Assembly (NCBI GenBank): GCA_900471925.1
Contig: UCGV01000010.1
Location: 139,257 to 203,256 of the forward strand
From: Hyphomicrobiales bacterium
GTDB lineage: Bacteria; Pseudomonadota; Alphaproteobacteria; Rhizobiales; Rhizobiaceae
Direction: 5' to 3'
Length of the DNA: 64,000 nt
The stretch's first letter is position 1; the number at the start of each line of letters is the position of its first letter. This document shows, in pieces, positions 35,894-45,040 of this stretch. The position numbers and the translations under genes are program-made. Below the pieces are notes generated by a model. It worked only from the letters and a program-made list of their open reading frames with translations, had not been told where the DNA came from and did no database searches.

Positions 35894-37141
35894 ATGTCTG
35901 CTTTCGATTTCGATCCGAAACCGCGCCGTGCTTCCGTTGCTGTCGATGTCGGCGGCGTCATTGTCGGCGGCGGGGCGCCGGTCGTCGTGCAATCCATGAC
36001 GAATACCGATACGGCGGATGTGGATTCCACCGTTGCCCAGGTGGCAGCGCTCCACCGCGCCGGTTCGGAACTGGTGCGCATCACCGTCGATCGCGATGAA
36101 AGTGCTGCGGCGGTACCGAAGATCCGCGAGCGGCTGCTGCGCCTCGGTTTGGACGTGCCGCTGATTGGCGACTTCCACTATATCGGCCATAAGCTGCTTG
36201 CCGATCATCCTGCTTGTGCGGAAGCTCTGGCGAAATATCGCATCAATCCCGGCAATGTCGGTTTCAAGGACAAGAAGGACAAGCAGTTCGCCGAAATCAT
36301 CGAGATGGCGATCCGCTACGACAAGCCGGTGCGCATCGGCGTCAACTGGGGTTCGCTCGATCAGGAACTGTTGACGCAGCTGATGGACAACAACCAGGCC
36401 AAGGGCTCGCCGCTTTCGGCCCGGCAGGTGACGCATGAGGCGATCGTGCAGTCGGCGCTCTTGTCTGCCCAGCTTGCCGAAGAGATCGGGTTGCCGCGCA
36501 ATCGTATCATCCTGTCGGCCAAGGTCAGCCAGGTGCAGGATCTGATCGCTGTCAATTCTATGCTGGCCGAACGTTCCAACCACGCGCTGCATCTCGGTCT
36601 GACCGAGGCCGGTATGGGGACGAAGGGTATCGTCGCCTCCTCTGCGGCGATGGGCTATGTACTGCAGAACGGTATCGGCGATACGATCCGCATTTCACTG
36701 ACGCCGGAACCGAATGGTGACCGCACCCGCGAGGTGCAGGTGGCGCAGGAACTGCTGCAGGTCATGGGCTTCCGTCAGTTCGTTCCCGTGGTCGCGGCTT
36801 GTCCCGGCTGCGGGCGTACGACCTCGACAGTGTTCCAGGAACTCGCCCAGAATATCCAGAACGACATTCGCAAGAACATGCCGATCTGGCGCGAGAAATA
36901 TCCGGGTGTGGAAGCCCTCAACGTCGCCGTCATGGGCTGCATCGTCAACGGACCCGGCGAAAGCAAGCATGCCGATATCGGCATCTCGCTTCCGGGTACC
37001 GGCGAGACGCCGGCTGCTCCAGTCTTCATCGACGGCAAGAAGGCGTTGACGTTGCGCGGCCCGAATATCGCTTCGGATTTCGAAGCGCTCGTCATCGACT
37101 ATATCGAGAAGCGTTTCGGCCGGAAGACGGCGGCGGAGTAA
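35894..37141 (+). CDS. ispG: (E)-4-hydroxy-3-methylbut-2-enyl-diphosphate synthase
   Basis: 415 residues, the bacterial IspG/GcpE length. A TIM-barrel domain starts with [17 protein letters not shown] and includes [13 protein letters not shown] and RINPGNVG. The iron-sulfur domain has CPGCGRT (C303 and C306), GCIVNGPGE (C349, E356), the four ligands of the 4Fe-4S cluster. It performs the penultimate step of the MEP isoprenoid pathway, converting MEcPP to HMBPP. ispA, also an isoprenoid gene, lies 1.7 kb downstream on the other strand. The start ATG 35894 has a weak upstream GTGTAGAG. Confidence 0.97.
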   Translation: MSAFDFDPKPRRASVAVDVGGVIVGGGAPVVVQSMTNTDTADVDSTVAQVAALHRAGSELVRITVDRDESAAAVPKIRERLLRLGLDVPLIGDFHYIGHKLLADHPACAEALAKYRINPGNVGFKDKKDKQFAEIIEMAIRYDKPVRIGVNWGSLDQELLTQLMDNNQAKGSPLSARQVTHEAIVQSALLSAQLAEEIGLPRNRIILSAKVSQVQDLIAVNSMLAERSNHALHLGLTEAGMGTKGIVASSAAMGYVLQNGIGDTIRISLTPEPNGDRTREVQVAQELLQVMGFRQFVPVVAACPGCGRTTSTVFQELAQNIQNDIRKNMPIWREKYPGVEALNVAVMGCIVNGPGESKHADIGISLPGTGETPAAPVFIDGKKALTLRGPNIASDFEALVIDYIEKRFGRKTAAE

Positions 37142-37756
37142 TCACTCCGCCTTCCCACCGCTTTCCGACAAGGCGCCGGATAGCAGGGTCTTTGCGGCCC
37201 AGCGCAGGGTTTTTTCCGCTTCCTTCGGCTCCAATTCGCAGATATCGCGCATCACCACCACCGATTCTATGCCCATGACGAGCGAAAGCGCGTTGACGAG
37301 GCGTTTGAACTCTTTGGGTGATAATTCGCCTTCCAGAGGCGCCATCGCCTGTTTCAGCCAGTCAATGCGGCGGCCGCCACGACGAACCTGATTTTCACCG
37401 ACCGCCGAACTGCCGAGTAGGGCGCGGAAGACCCCCTCATTGCCGAGCACCATCTGAAAGACGTCGGCGACCAGCTTGTCGAGCCGACCCTCGACGGCTT
37501 CCGTGCCGGCATTGTCAGGTGCGGGCGCAACCTTGATCACATCGGCCACACCGTCCAGCACCGCCTCACGGATGATTTCATCCGGTGTTGAGAAATAGCG
37601 ATAGGCGGTAGCCCTGGAGATGCCCGCCAAATCTGCGACCTCGGCGACAGAGGGATGCCCCCCCTTTTCAATGATCTGACGCGCCGCGCGCAATAGTTCC
37701 GTGCGGGTACGGCGCTTCTGGTTCACGCGCTCGAACTTTTTTTCTTGACTGTCCAT
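37142..37756 (-). CDS. TetR-family transcriptional repressor
   Basis: 204 residues. HTH at about residues 18-60: RRTRTELLRAARQIIEKGGH, then VAEVADLAGISRATAYRYFS. The ligand domain is unclassified. The N-terminus is very basic. It is divergent from the cupin-DoxX genes, and a palindromic operator over a promoter lies between (37769-37786), so it very probably represses that operon and itself. It ends one base after the ispG stop, tail to tail. Confidence 0.9.
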   Translation of the reverse strand: MDSQEKKFERVNQKRRTRTELLRAARQIIEKGGHPSVAEVADLAGISRATAYRYFSTPDEIIREAVLDGVADVIKVAPAPDNAGTEAVEGRLDKLVADVFQMVLGNEGVFRALLGSSAVGENQVRRGGRRIDWLKQAMAPLEGELSPKEFKRLVNALSLVMGIESVVVMRDICELEPKEAEKTLRWAAKTLLSGALSESGGKAE

Positions 37757-37786
37757 TTATGCCTCGTTATGAGATTATCGTCTCAT
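37745..37786 (+). promoter_or_regulatory. promoter with overlapping TetR-type operator for the cupin-doxX operon
   Basis: The -35 TTGACT (37745-37750), a 17-bp spacer and the -10 TATGAG (37768-37773) are in good register. The perfect dyad ATGAGA-N6-TCTCAT (37769-37786) covers the -10 element. Occupancy by the TetR protein from 37756 would block transcription. This follows from position; binding has not been shown. Confidence 0.65.
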
Positions 37787-37827
37787 TAAGAGTTAAGTGT
37801 ATCACAAACCAACCGGAGCACAAGGCA

Positions 37828-38313
37828 ATGAATTCCGCACCTTCTTTCAGGACGGGCGCAGTTGCGCCCATGACTGTTCACTTTCTCGGCAACATCCTCA
37901 CCTTCCGTGCCCGCTATGCGGATACGAAAGGCAGCTTTACCGTGATCGAAGTCCATACCGCGCCGAATGCCGGCCCACCGCCGCATACGCAGACCGACCA
38001 GGAAGCCTTCCTTGTTCTTGAAGGTCGTTATGAGATCATCGTCGGCGACGAGACCAAGCATTGTGGGCCGGGCGATTTCATTCATGTCTCGCCGGGTGTC
38101 ATGCACAGCTTCCGCAATATCGACGACAAGCCGTCGCGCATGCTGCTCATCAATTTCCCTGGTGATCTGCATGAGGAGTTCTTCGTGGCTGTCGGCGACC
38201 CGCTTGCGCCAGGCACGACGACCTTCCCGCCGATGGGTGTTCCCGATGTCGGCAAGATCGTCGAGACGGCCGCCAGGTTCGGCATCGACATTCCGCTTCC
38301 GCCGATGGGCTGA
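37828..38313 (+). CDS. cupin-domain protein
   Basis: 161 residues; ATG 37828 with CCGGAGCACAAGG upstream. It is a single cupin beta-barrel: motif 1 PPPHTQTDQEAFLVLEGRYE (about residues 48-70) and motif 2 PGDFIHVSPGVMHSFRN (about 85-101), with the metal-binding H/E/H pattern recognisable. Many such proteins are quercetinase-like dioxygenases or sugar isomerase relatives. The reaction is unknown. It is the first gene of a TetR-controlled operon with a DoxX membrane protein. Confidence 0.85.
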   Translation: MNSAPSFRTGAVAPMTVHFLGNILTFRARYADTKGSFTVIEVHTAPNAGPPPHTQTDQEAFLVLEGRYEIIVGDETKHCGPGDFIHVSPGVMHSFRNIDDKPSRMLLINFPGDLHEEFFVAVGDPLAPGTTTFPPMGVPDVGKIVETAARFGIDIPLPPMG

Positions 38314-38334
38314 GTTTCACCGGGGAGACCGATC

Positions 38335-38772
38335 ATGATACCCAATAGCATCAACCGGCTGCTGGCTTTCGGCATTTTCCAGCTTTTCGCGCGCGTCCTG
38401 TTGACCTTGATGTTCTGGTCGAGCGGCTTTGCAAAGCTCTTCGATTTCAATACGGCACTTGCCGAGATGCAGCACTATGGGCTTTCACCGGCGGCACCGA
38501 TTGCCCTTGCCGTCATCATCGTGCAGCTTGTCGGATCGGCACTGGTCATATCAGGCCGCTACGTCTGGCTCGGGGCAGGCGCTCTCGGCGTTTTCACCAT
38601 ACTCACAATTCCGATCGCACATGCCTTCTGGGGAATGACCGGCGAGGCGGCATTTCTCGAGATGATGTTTGCGATCGAGCATCTGAGCGTCATCGGCGGG
38701 CTCGTCGTCGTGGCGATCCTGATGCGGCAGCCTTCACATGCGAAAGAAACGGGGCATTTCGCACGCGCCTGA
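38335..38772 (+). CDS. DoxX-family membrane protein
   Basis: 145 residues with four helices. The N-terminal FQLFARVLLTLMFWSSGFAK with the following LFDFNTALAEMQHYGL is the DoxX/SURF4 signature. Members often act with redox enzymes at the membrane; the specific role here is unknown. It starts 22 bp after the cupin gene, with CGGGGAGACCG as ribosome site, and ends the operon (terminator at 38798). Confidence 0.85.
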   Translation: MIPNSINRLLAFGIFQLFARVLLTLMFWSSGFAKLFDFNTALAEMQHYGLSPAAPIALAVIIVQLVGSALVISGRYVWLGAGALGVFTILTIPIAHAFWGMTGEAAFLEMMFAIEHLSVIGGLVVVAILMRQPSHAKETGHFARA

Positions 38773-38797
38773 CGGGCAAAGGGTGGGGCATGGAAGA

Positions 38798-38821
38798 GGC
38801 GTCGCACGAGCGGCGCCTTTT
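38798..38821 (+). terminator. terminator after doxX-like gene
   Basis: Stem GGCGTCGC (38798-38805) with GCGGCGCC (38810-38817), one G-T pair, loop ACGA, followed by TTTT. Confidence 0.8.
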
Positions 38822-38829
38822 CTATTGCG

Positions 38830-39744
38830 TCAGCTTTTGCGTTCGGCGACGAAGTGAGCCGTGGCGCTCAGTATTGCAGCACGCTCACCATAGGTGGACA
38901 GCAGGTTCTCCGCGTCCTCGACATGCTGGCGCAGCTGCCTCTCGGCCCATTCCATGCCGTGAAGCGCCACCAATGTCCCCTTGCCGCGGGCGGCATCCTT
39001 GCCGGTCGCCTTGCCCATTGTTGCGGTGTCTGAGGTAAGGTCCAGAATATCGTCGGCAAGCTGAAAGGCGAGGCCGATCTTTTCGCCGAAGCGGCGCAGA
39101 CGCTGCCTGTCGTCGGACGAAGCTCCTGAAATGATAGCGCCGGCTTCGCAGGCAAAGCGGATCAACGCGCCCGTCTTCATCGCCTGCAGGCGAATGATGC
39201 CGGCTTCATCTGGCGTCTGCTTTTCTGCTGCGAGATCCAGCGCCTGGCCGCCGGCCATGCCGCCGAGGCCGGCCGCACGGGCAAGTGCGAGCACGAGTTC
39301 CGTCTTGGCCCGGTCCGGCAGGTCTGTCTCGGGTGCGGCGATGACATCGAAGGCGTAGGTCAGCAGGCTGTCGCCGGCAAGGATCGCAGTCGCCTCGTCG
39401 AATTTGATATGTACGGTCGGTTTGCCGCGGCGCAGGTCATCATCGTCCATGGCCGGCAGGTCGTCGTGAACGAGCGAATAGCAATGGATGCATTCGAGTG
39501 CGGCGCCGACGCGCAAAGCCGCCTGCCTGTTGCCGCCGAGGAGGGCAGCACTCTCCACCACGAGGAAGGGGCGCAGGCGCTTGCCGCCGTTGAGCACTGC
39601 GTAATGCATGGCGCTGCGCAGCAGCTCGGGACGGGCGATCTCATCGGACAGCACAGAGGGAGACAGCAGGTGTTCGAGCAGCGCCTCGATCTCGGCAGCA
39701 CCGCTTTTCAACCGTGTCTCGAATGTTTCCCGCTTGGCGTCCAT
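38830..39744 (-). CDS. ispA: farnesyl/geranylgeranyl diphosphate synthase
   Basis: 304 residues if ATG 39744 is the start (a longer frame reaches 39780). Trans-prenyltransferase motifs: GGKRLRP, the first aspartate-rich motif in [17 protein letters not shown] (about residue 82-98), and the second [11 protein letters not shown] (about 228-238). It condenses IPP with allylic diphosphates to FPP, the precursor of quinones, hopanoids and undecaprenol. The sequence alone does not separate FPP from GGPP synthase. It is convergent with doxX and divergent from mtgA. Confidence 0.9.
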   Translation of the reverse strand: MDAKRETFETRLKSGAAEIEALLEHLLSPSVLSDEIARPELLRSAMHYAVLNGGKRLRPFLVVESAALLGGNRQAALRVGAALECIHCYSLVHDDLPAMDDDDLRRGKPTVHIKFDEATAILAGDSLLTYAFDVIAAPETDLPDRAKTELVLALARAAGLGGMAGGQALDLAAEKQTPDEAGIIRLQAMKTGALIRFACEAGAIISGASSDDRQRLRRFGEKIGLAFQLADDILDLTSDTATMGKATGKDAARGKGTLVALHGMEWAERQLRQHVEDAENLLSTYGERAAILSATAHFVAERKS

Positions 39745-39844
39745 GCGCGCTCTTTGGCACGGCGGAATGCTCGCTGGCAACGGAATTGTCGATCACTGTG
39801 GCAAGATTTCCGCTGCGCTCTGGCAAAGCCGGTTTTCAGGCGGT

Positions 39845-40615
39845 ATGACAACGACGAGGGCAAAACGGACTGGGACATTGGATATAGCGCCGGAGACAGA
39901 GGAGAGCGCCGAGGCGCCGGTTCGCCGGCGCTGGTTTGGAGACCGCCGGGTGCTGAAGCGCATTGTCCTTGCCGTTCTTGCCGTGCTGCTTTTGCCCTAT
40001 GTGCTGATCTTCCTCTATCTGCTGCCCTTCATCCATCCGGTCTCGACGCTCATGCTGCGCGACCTCGTCCTTCTACGTGGCTACGACCGCCGCTGGGTGT
40101 CGATCGACGATATCTCACCTGTTCTCGTGCAGTCGGTGATGATGTCGGAAGACGGACAATATTGCTTCCATGGCGGTGTCGACTGGGGTGAAATGCGCAT
40201 GCTGATTGAAGATACGCTGCATGGCCAGGAGACGCGTGGCGGCAGCACGATCCCGATGCAGACGGCGAAGAACCTTTTCCTCTGGAACAGCCGCTCCTTC
40301 ATCCGCAAGGGAATGGAACTGCCGTTGGCGGTCGCTTCCGATTTCGTCTGGTCGAAGCGGCGGCTGATGGAGATCTATCTCAATATCGCTGAGTGGGGTC
40401 CTGGCATCTATGGCATCGAGGCGGCGGCGCAATACCACTTCAAGGTACCTGCGTCGAAGCTTACGCGCAGGCAGGCAGCACTGCTTGCCGTTTCGCTGCC
40501 GAACCCGATCGACCGCAATGCCGGAAAGCCCGGCCGCGGGTTGCGCCGGCTGGCCGGCGTGATCGAGGGACGGGCGCAGGATTCGGGCGATTACATCAAG
40601 TGTATCTATGATTGA
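39845..40615 (+). CDS. mtgA: monofunctional peptidoglycan transglycosylase
   Basis: 256 residues; ATG 39845 after CAGGCGGT. A single membrane anchor lies at about residues 38-62. The GT51 domain follows: catalytic E102 in [14 protein letters not shown], the [15 protein letters not shown] loop near 131, and [20 protein letters not shown]. MtgA polymerises lipid II into glycan strands at the periplasmic face without a transpeptidase domain. The longer open frame from 39608 overlaps ispA on the other strand and is not the start. Confidence 0.95.
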   Translation: MTTTRAKRTGTLDIAPETEESAEAPVRRRWFGDRRVLKRIVLAVLAVLLLPYVLIFLYLLPFIHPVSTLMLRDLVLLRGYDRRWVSIDDISPVLVQSVMMSEDGQYCFHGGVDWGEMRMLIEDTLHGQETRGGSTIPMQTAKNLFLWNSRSFIRKGMELPLAVASDFVWSKRRLMEIYLNIAEWGPGIYGIEAAAQYHFKVPASKLTRRQAALLAVSLPNPIDRNAGKPGRGLRRLAGVIEGRAQDSGDYIKCIYD

Positions 40616-40712
40616 CATCAGAACTTGTTGTTGGAGACAGTAAGCGTCATCTGACATTCTTGGTCCTGCCATATGGGCGAATACAGTACCAACAGGAGCC
40701 CATGATCCGCCC

Positions 40713-41435
40713 ATGACCGTCGTGACACTTTCGCCTGAGCTTCTTCAATATTCGAAGTCGCACAATCCCGCTCCGCCTGTTCATCTCGGCACCCGCTACC
40801 GCAAGCTTGGCGGCTTCCTGCCCGAGCCGGGGAACACGATCGTCTGCCATCCGGTGAAGGGTTCGAAAACGCAGCAGGTGTTGATCGATGCGCGCGAGAA
40901 GTATCTGGCGATGCCTGAAGCACCGCAGTTTCTCTTCACGCCGATCACCAGCATTCACATGACGCTTTTCGAAGGCATCATAGAGGGCCGTCGTGCGGAG
41001 AATTTCTGGCCCGGCGATATTCCGCTGGAAACGCCGATCGATGATATGACCGAACTCATGGCAGCACGGCTCGAAGGCTTCACGGTGTTCGAGCCTTTCA
41101 AGGTATCCGTTGTCAACGCCCGGCCGGCCGGGCTGCTCGTCGAAGGCGCAACGGAAGCAGACCGCAAGACCATGCGCGCCTGGCGCGATGCATTTGCCGA
41201 TCTTCTGGGCTATCGTCAGCCCAACCACGACGATTACAAGTTCCACTTGACCTTCGCCTATGCGATCGAGCGGCTGGAATACGAGGCGCTGCCGCGCTGG
41301 CAGGCCATGCTCGACGAGGTGACGGAGGATATCCGCCGCGAGGCGCCAGTATTCGAGCTGATGCCGCCGGCCTTCTGCGTGTTCGAGGACATGAACCATT
41401 TCCACGAACTGCTGATCTTCGACTTCGAACCCTGA
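40713..41435 (+). CDS. DUF1868 protein, 2H phosphoesterase-like
   Basis: 240 residues. Two HxT/S-type motifs mark the 2H phosphoesterase superfamily: SIHMTLFEG near residue 80 and FHLTFAYAIERLEYEAL near 176. DUF1868 proteins are predicted to act on 2',3'-cyclic nucleotides or RNA ends, but the substrate is unproven. It starts after AGGAGCCC and forms a tight pair with the GST gene, which starts 12 bp after its stop. Confidence 0.8.
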   Translation: MTVVTLSPELLQYSKSHNPAPPVHLGTRYRKLGGFLPEPGNTIVCHPVKGSKTQQVLIDAREKYLAMPEAPQFLFTPITSIHMTLFEGIIEGRRAENFWPGDIPLETPIDDMTELMAARLEGFTVFEPFKVSVVNARPAGLLVEGATEADRKTMRAWRDAFADLLGYRQPNHDDYKFHLTFAYAIERLEYEALPRWQAMLDEVTEDIRREAPVFELMPPAFCVFEDMNHFHELLIFDFEP

Positions 41436-41447
41436 CAGGACTGCATC

Positions 41448-42095
41448 ATGGACAAGCTGACGCTCTACATTGCCAACAAGAACTATTCTTCCTGGTCCTT
41501 CCGGCCATGGATGGCGCTGACGGGCGTCGGCGTCGATTTCGAAGAGGTACTGATCCCCTTCGACTATCCCGGCGGTAATCCCAAAATCAAGGCCGTCTCG
41601 CCGAGCGGTCATGTACCGCTGCTGCAGCACGGCGCGCTAAAGGTCTGGGAATCCTTCGCTATCATCGAATATGTGGCGGAACTCCATCCCGATGCCGGAT
41701 TGCTGCCTGAGGATCGTGTCGAGCGGGCGCTTGCCCGTTCGGTCTCCATGGAAATGATGTCGAGTTTCCGGGCACTGCGCAGCGCCTGCCCGATGAACAT
41801 CCGCCGGCCGAAAGGCAAGATTGCGCTGCATGATGGCGTTGCCGCCGATGTCGGCCGTATAGAGACGATCTGGCGTGACCTGCTGCAGGCATCCGGCGGG
41901 CCTTTTCTGTTCGGCGCGTTCAGCGGTGTGGATGCGATGTTTGCGCCCGTGGTCAATCGCTTCGATATCTATGATCTCGTCGGCAGTGCTGATGTACTGG
42001 CCTACATGGATGCGATGAAGGCCCATCCGGCCTGGCGGAAATGGGAGGAAGCCGCTCGCGCCGAGCCATGGATCGTGCCGGAAGATGAAGTCTGA
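41448..42095 (+). CDS. glutathione S-transferase family protein
   Basis: 215 residues. The N-terminal thioredoxin-like domain has YSSWSFRPWMALT (with the likely catalytic serine) and VSPSGHVPLLQHGALKVWES, followed by an all-alpha C-terminal domain. The N-terminal motif resembles the maleylacetoacetate isomerase-like/YfcF group, but I cannot assign a substrate. It is cotranscribed with the DUF1868 gene. Confidence 0.88.
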   Translation: MDKLTLYIANKNYSSWSFRPWMALTGVGVDFEEVLIPFDYPGGNPKIKAVSPSGHVPLLQHGALKVWESFAIIEYVAELHPDAGLLPEDRVERALARSVSMEMMSSFRALRSACPMNIRRPKGKIALHDGVAADVGRIETIWRDLLQASGGPFLFGAFSGVDAMFAPVVNRFDIYDLVGSADVLAYMDAMKAHPAWRKWEEAARAEPWIVPEDEV

Positions 42096-42252
42096 GGAGA
42101 TAATCGACGGTATCGCAAAAAATACATATGGGGACTGGTCAAGGCCTCCCCTTGCATGTATAAGCGCGCAAAATTTCCGAAATCGCGACATGTCCGTTTC
42201 GGCCGCCAGTCTGGCCGTGTGATATGTTTTGCCCGCAAGTGGAGTAAGTGAA

Positions 42253-42438
42253 ATGGCTGTACCGAAGAGAAAAACAAGCCCGTCCAAGCGCGGTATGCGC
42301 CGTTCGGCTGATGCACTGAAGGCTCCGACCTACGTCGAAGACAAGAACTCCGGCGAACTGCGCCGCCCGCACCATATCGATCTCAAGACCGGTATGTATC
42401 GTGGCCGTCAGGTTCTGACGCCGAAGGAAAGCGCATAA
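42253..42438 (+). CDS. rpmF: 50S ribosomal protein L32
   Basis: 61 residues, the usual alphaproteobacterial L32 length. [20 protein letters not shown] is the family N-terminus, and [20 protein letters not shown] the C-terminal part. The zinc-ribbon cysteines found in some L32 proteins are absent, as is common in this group. ATG 42253 follows GTGGAGTAAGTG. It is a single gene with a terminator at 42473. Confidence 0.97.
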
Positions 42439-42472
42439 TTCATTATGCGGCTTGTCCGATAAAAGTTTCGAA

Positions 42473-42496
42473 GGCTGGCTTAACGCCGGCCTTTTT
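42473..42496 (+). terminator. terminator after rpmF
   Basis: Stem GGCTGGC (42473-42479) with GCCGGCC (42485-42491), loop TTAAC, then TTTTT. Confidence 0.9.
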
Positions 42497-42584
42497 CTTT
42501 TCAAGATATTATAATCTTCGGCGTCTTGAAGTGAGGCGGTGATGTCGGGCAGTGTTCTCCGTGAGATCAGGGAGATTCTTCTGT

Positions 42585-42992
42585 ATGATTGCTGCGACAC
42601 CGCTGATGGTTATTCCATTTATTCTTTACAATCTGGCGATGCTCGGCCTGATGGGCAGCGGCGGAATTCCTTCGCTCCAGCATGACGTAATCGTATTGTC
42701 GATGCTTTCGGGGGCGATCTGGAGCATGTCGCTCGGCGACCTTTTCATTGTCGTGGCGCTTGTCGTGCTGTTCTTCGAGATATTGAAGGCGACCCGGAAC
42801 GGTTCCGGCAGCCTCATCAATCACATGTTGTCGATGCTGATCTTCATCGCCTTCCTGGTCGAGTTTCTGCTCGTCCAGGATGCGGCGACCCAGGTCTTCT
42901 TCATTCTGATGACCATTGCACTGATCGATGTGATCGGCGGTTTTGCCGTGTCGATCCGCAGTGCCGGCCGAGATGTCTCGATCGGCCTATAG
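42585..42992 (+). CDS. hypothetical four-helix membrane protein
   Basis: 135 residues from ATG 42585 (AGGGAG upstream; an earlier ATG at 42552 has none). Four hydrophobic helices: about 5-25, 40-65, 78-97 and 100-118. MIAATPLMVIPFILYNLAML opens the first. The protein ends in a polar tail (SIRSAGRDVSIGL). It was recognised only as a conserved rhizobial type from memory, function unknown. Its 3' end overlaps the phaR stop by 6 bp, tail to tail. Confidence 0.75.
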   Translation: MIAATPLMVIPFILYNLAMLGLMGSGGIPSLQHDVIVLSMLSGAIWSMSLGDLFIVVALVVLFFEILKATRNGSGSLINHMLSMLIFIAFLVEFLLVQDAATQVFFILMTIALIDVIGGFAVSIRSAGRDVSIGL

Positions 42993-43559
42993 GTTGTCGA
43001 GCTTGTTCTGCAGCGCCCGGAGCTGTTCCTTCAGCTCGTCGATGTCCTTGGCTTCTGCCTTGCGGGTTTCCTTGGGCGGCGGCGTCATGAAGGGCGAGAA
43101 CATCTGCATGGCCTGCTGGAACATCTCTGTGTTGCGGCGGACCTGATCCTCGACCATCTGCATGGGAAGCTGCAGGTTCTTGCCGAGCGGCGTTTCGCCG
43201 AAAGCGCGGTTCACCTGTTCGCGCATCTGCGACTGCTGCTCGGTAAAAGCGCGCATGGAATGTTCGAGAAAGCTGGGAACGACCATCTGCATCTGGTCGC
43301 CGTAATAGGTAATGAGCTGACGCAGGAAGGAGATCGGAAGCAGCGTGTTGCCGGTCTTCGATTCCTGTTCGAAAATGATTTGGGTCAGTACCGAATGCGT
43401 GATGTCGTCGCCGCTCTTGGCGTCCTGAACGACAAAGTCCTCCCCCCTCTTCACCATCTCCGCCAGGTCTTCCAGCGTCACGTACGTGCTGGTGCCTGTG
43501 TTATAGAGGCGGCGATTGGCATATTTCTTGATTATAATCTGACCTTCAGTCTTTGCCAT
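42987..43559 (-). CDS. phaR: polyhydroxyalkanoate synthesis repressor
   Basis: 190 residues from ATG 43559 (GGGAGACTG upstream). The N-terminal PHB/PHA accumulation regulator DNA-binding domain reads IIIKKYANRRLYNTGTSTYV, then TLEDLAEMVKRGEDF (residues 8-45). A PHB-granule-binding middle part follows, and a coiled-coil C-terminus (KDIDELKEQLRALQNKLDNL). PhaR represses phasin and PHB genes and is titrated by PHB granules. It is divergent from phaA-phaB. The distal part is methionine- and glutamine-rich. Confidence 0.95.
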   Translation of the reverse strand: MAKTEGQIIIKKYANRRLYNTGTSTYVTLEDLAEMVKRGEDFVVQDAKSGDDITHSVLTQIIFEQESKTGNTLLPISFLRQLITYYGDQMQMVVPSFLEHSMRAFTEQQSQMREQVNRAFGETPLGKNLQLPMQMVEDQVRRNTEMFQQAMQMFSPFMTPPPKETRKAEAKDIDELKEQLRALQNKLDNL

Positions 43560-43792
43560 ATCAGTCTCCCGAACCCCGTCTGATTGTATGGATACTCCTC
43601 CACCACAGACTGTAGACGCAAAAGAAGGGCGGTGACAATCTCTTTGTGCGATGCGGCAAGCCCTTTCCCTGCACGGATAAATTCTCCCGAGGGCGCTGCA
43701 GCAAATGATGGAACGGTCTTGGCATTTGACTTGCGCCTGCAGCTTTGTCAGTTTCCACTTATATGTGTGACGAGAAACGAGGAAACCACCCC
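43560..43792. promoter_or_regulatory. divergent phaR/phaA control region
   Basis: 233 bp. It contains two CTGCAG sites (43696-43701 and 43737-43742), each followed by C and a TGCAGC-type sequence typical of PhaR-bound DNA in related bacteria. A TTGACT (43726-43731) could be a -35 for phaA. Individual sites are too short to be sure. Confidence 0.4.
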
Positions 43793-44974
43793 ATGAGCAG
43801 TTCATCCGTCGTCATCGCCAGCGCAGCGCGCACCGCTGTCGGTTCCTTCAATGGTGCCTTCGGCACGATTCCCGCTCACGAACTCGGTGCGGCCGCCGTC
43901 AAGGGCGCCCTGGAACGCGCAGGCGTTTCCGCGCAAGAAGTGGATGAGGTCATTCTCGGTCAGGTTCTGCAGGCCGGCGAAGGCCAGAATCCGGCTCGTC
44001 AGGCGGCGATGAAGGCCGGTGTTCCCAAGGAAGCTACCGCCTGGAGCGTCAACCAGCTTTGCGGTTCCGGCCTGCGTGCGGTCGCGCTCGGCATGCAGCA
44101 GATCGCGCTCGGGGATGCGAAAATCATCGTTGCCGGGGGCCAGGAATCCATGTCGATGGCGCCGCATGCAGCGCATCTGCGCGGCGGCGTGAAGATGGGC
44201 GACATGAAGATGATCGACACCATGATCAAGGATGGCCTGACCGATGCCTTCTATGGCTATCATATGGGCATCACTGCAGAAAACATCGCGCGGCAGTGGC
44301 AGCTTTCCCGCGACGATCAGGACCAGTTTGCCGTCAGTTCGCAGAACAAGGCCGAGGCTGCGCAGAAGGCCGGCCGCTTCAAGGACGAAATCATCCCCTT
44401 CGTCATCCAGGGCCGCAAGGGCGACGTGACCGTCGATGCAGACGAATATATCCGTCATGGCGCGACGATGGAGGCCATGGGCAAGCTGCGACCCGCTTTC
44501 GACAAGGATGGCACGGTGACGGCGGCAAATGCGTCCGGTCTCAACGACGGTGCTGCGGCGGCCGTGCTGATGAGCGAGGCGGAAGCGTCGCGTCGCGGCA
44601 TTCAGCCGCTTGCCCGCATCGTGTCCTGGGCAACGGCCGGCGTCGATCCGCAGGTCATGGGCACAGGTCCGATCCCGGCCTCCCGCAAGGCATTGGAAAA
44701 GGCGGGCTGGTCCGTCGGCGACCTTGACCTCGTCGAGGCCAATGAAGCTTTCGCGGCCCAGGCCTGCGCCGTCAACAAGGATCTCGGCTGGGATCCAGCT
44801 ATCGTCAATGTCAATGGCGGGGCGATCGCGATCGGTCACCCGATCGGCGCTTCGGGCGCGCGCGTGCTCAATACGCTGCTCTTCGAAATGAAGCGGCGCG
44901 GCGCAAAGAAGGGTCTGGCGACACTCTGCATCGGTGGCGGCATGGGTGTCGCGATGTGCTTCGAAGCGATGTAA
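43793..44974 (+). CDS. phaA: acetyl-CoA acetyltransferase (beta-ketothiolase)
   Basis: 393 residues; ATG 43793 with ACGAGGAAACC upstream. Catalytic residues: C90 (NQLCGSG), H349 (GHPIGASG) and C379 (LCIGGGMG). It condenses two acetyl-CoA to acetoacetyl-CoA, the first step of PHB synthesis. It is followed at 66 bp by phaB, with a hairpin between (45001-45017). Start agrees with the length of known PhaA (393). Confidence 0.97.
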   Translation: MSSSSVVIASAARTAVGSFNGAFGTIPAHELGAAAVKGALERAGVSAQEVDEVILGQVLQAGEGQNPARQAAMKAGVPKEATAWSVNQLCGSGLRAVALGMQQIALGDAKIIVAGGQESMSMAPHAAHLRGGVKMGDMKMIDTMIKDGLTDAFYGYHMGITAENIARQWQLSRDDQDQFAVSSQNKAEAAQKAGRFKDEIIPFVIQGRKGDVTVDADEYIRHGATMEAMGKLRPAFDKDGTVTAANASGLNDGAAAAVLMSEAEASRRGIQPLARIVSWATAGVDPQVMGTGPIPASRKALEKAGWSVGDLDLVEANEAFAAQACAVNKDLGWDPAIVNVNGGAIAIGHPIGASGARVLNTLLFEMKRRGAKKGLATLCIGGGMGVAMCFEAM

Positions 44975-45000
44975 ATAGCGTACGATGCATGCCATATCAG

Positions 45001-45017
45001 GCCCGCCTGGAGCGGGC
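45001..45017 (+). other. intercistronic hairpin between phaA and phaB
   Basis: Stem GCCCGC (45001-45006) with GCGGGC (45012-45017), loop CTGGA. It may limit read-through or protect the mRNA end and thus tune the ratio of the two enzymes. Confidence 0.4.
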
Positions 45018-45040
45018 TGACAACAACAGGGGAGCGGAAC

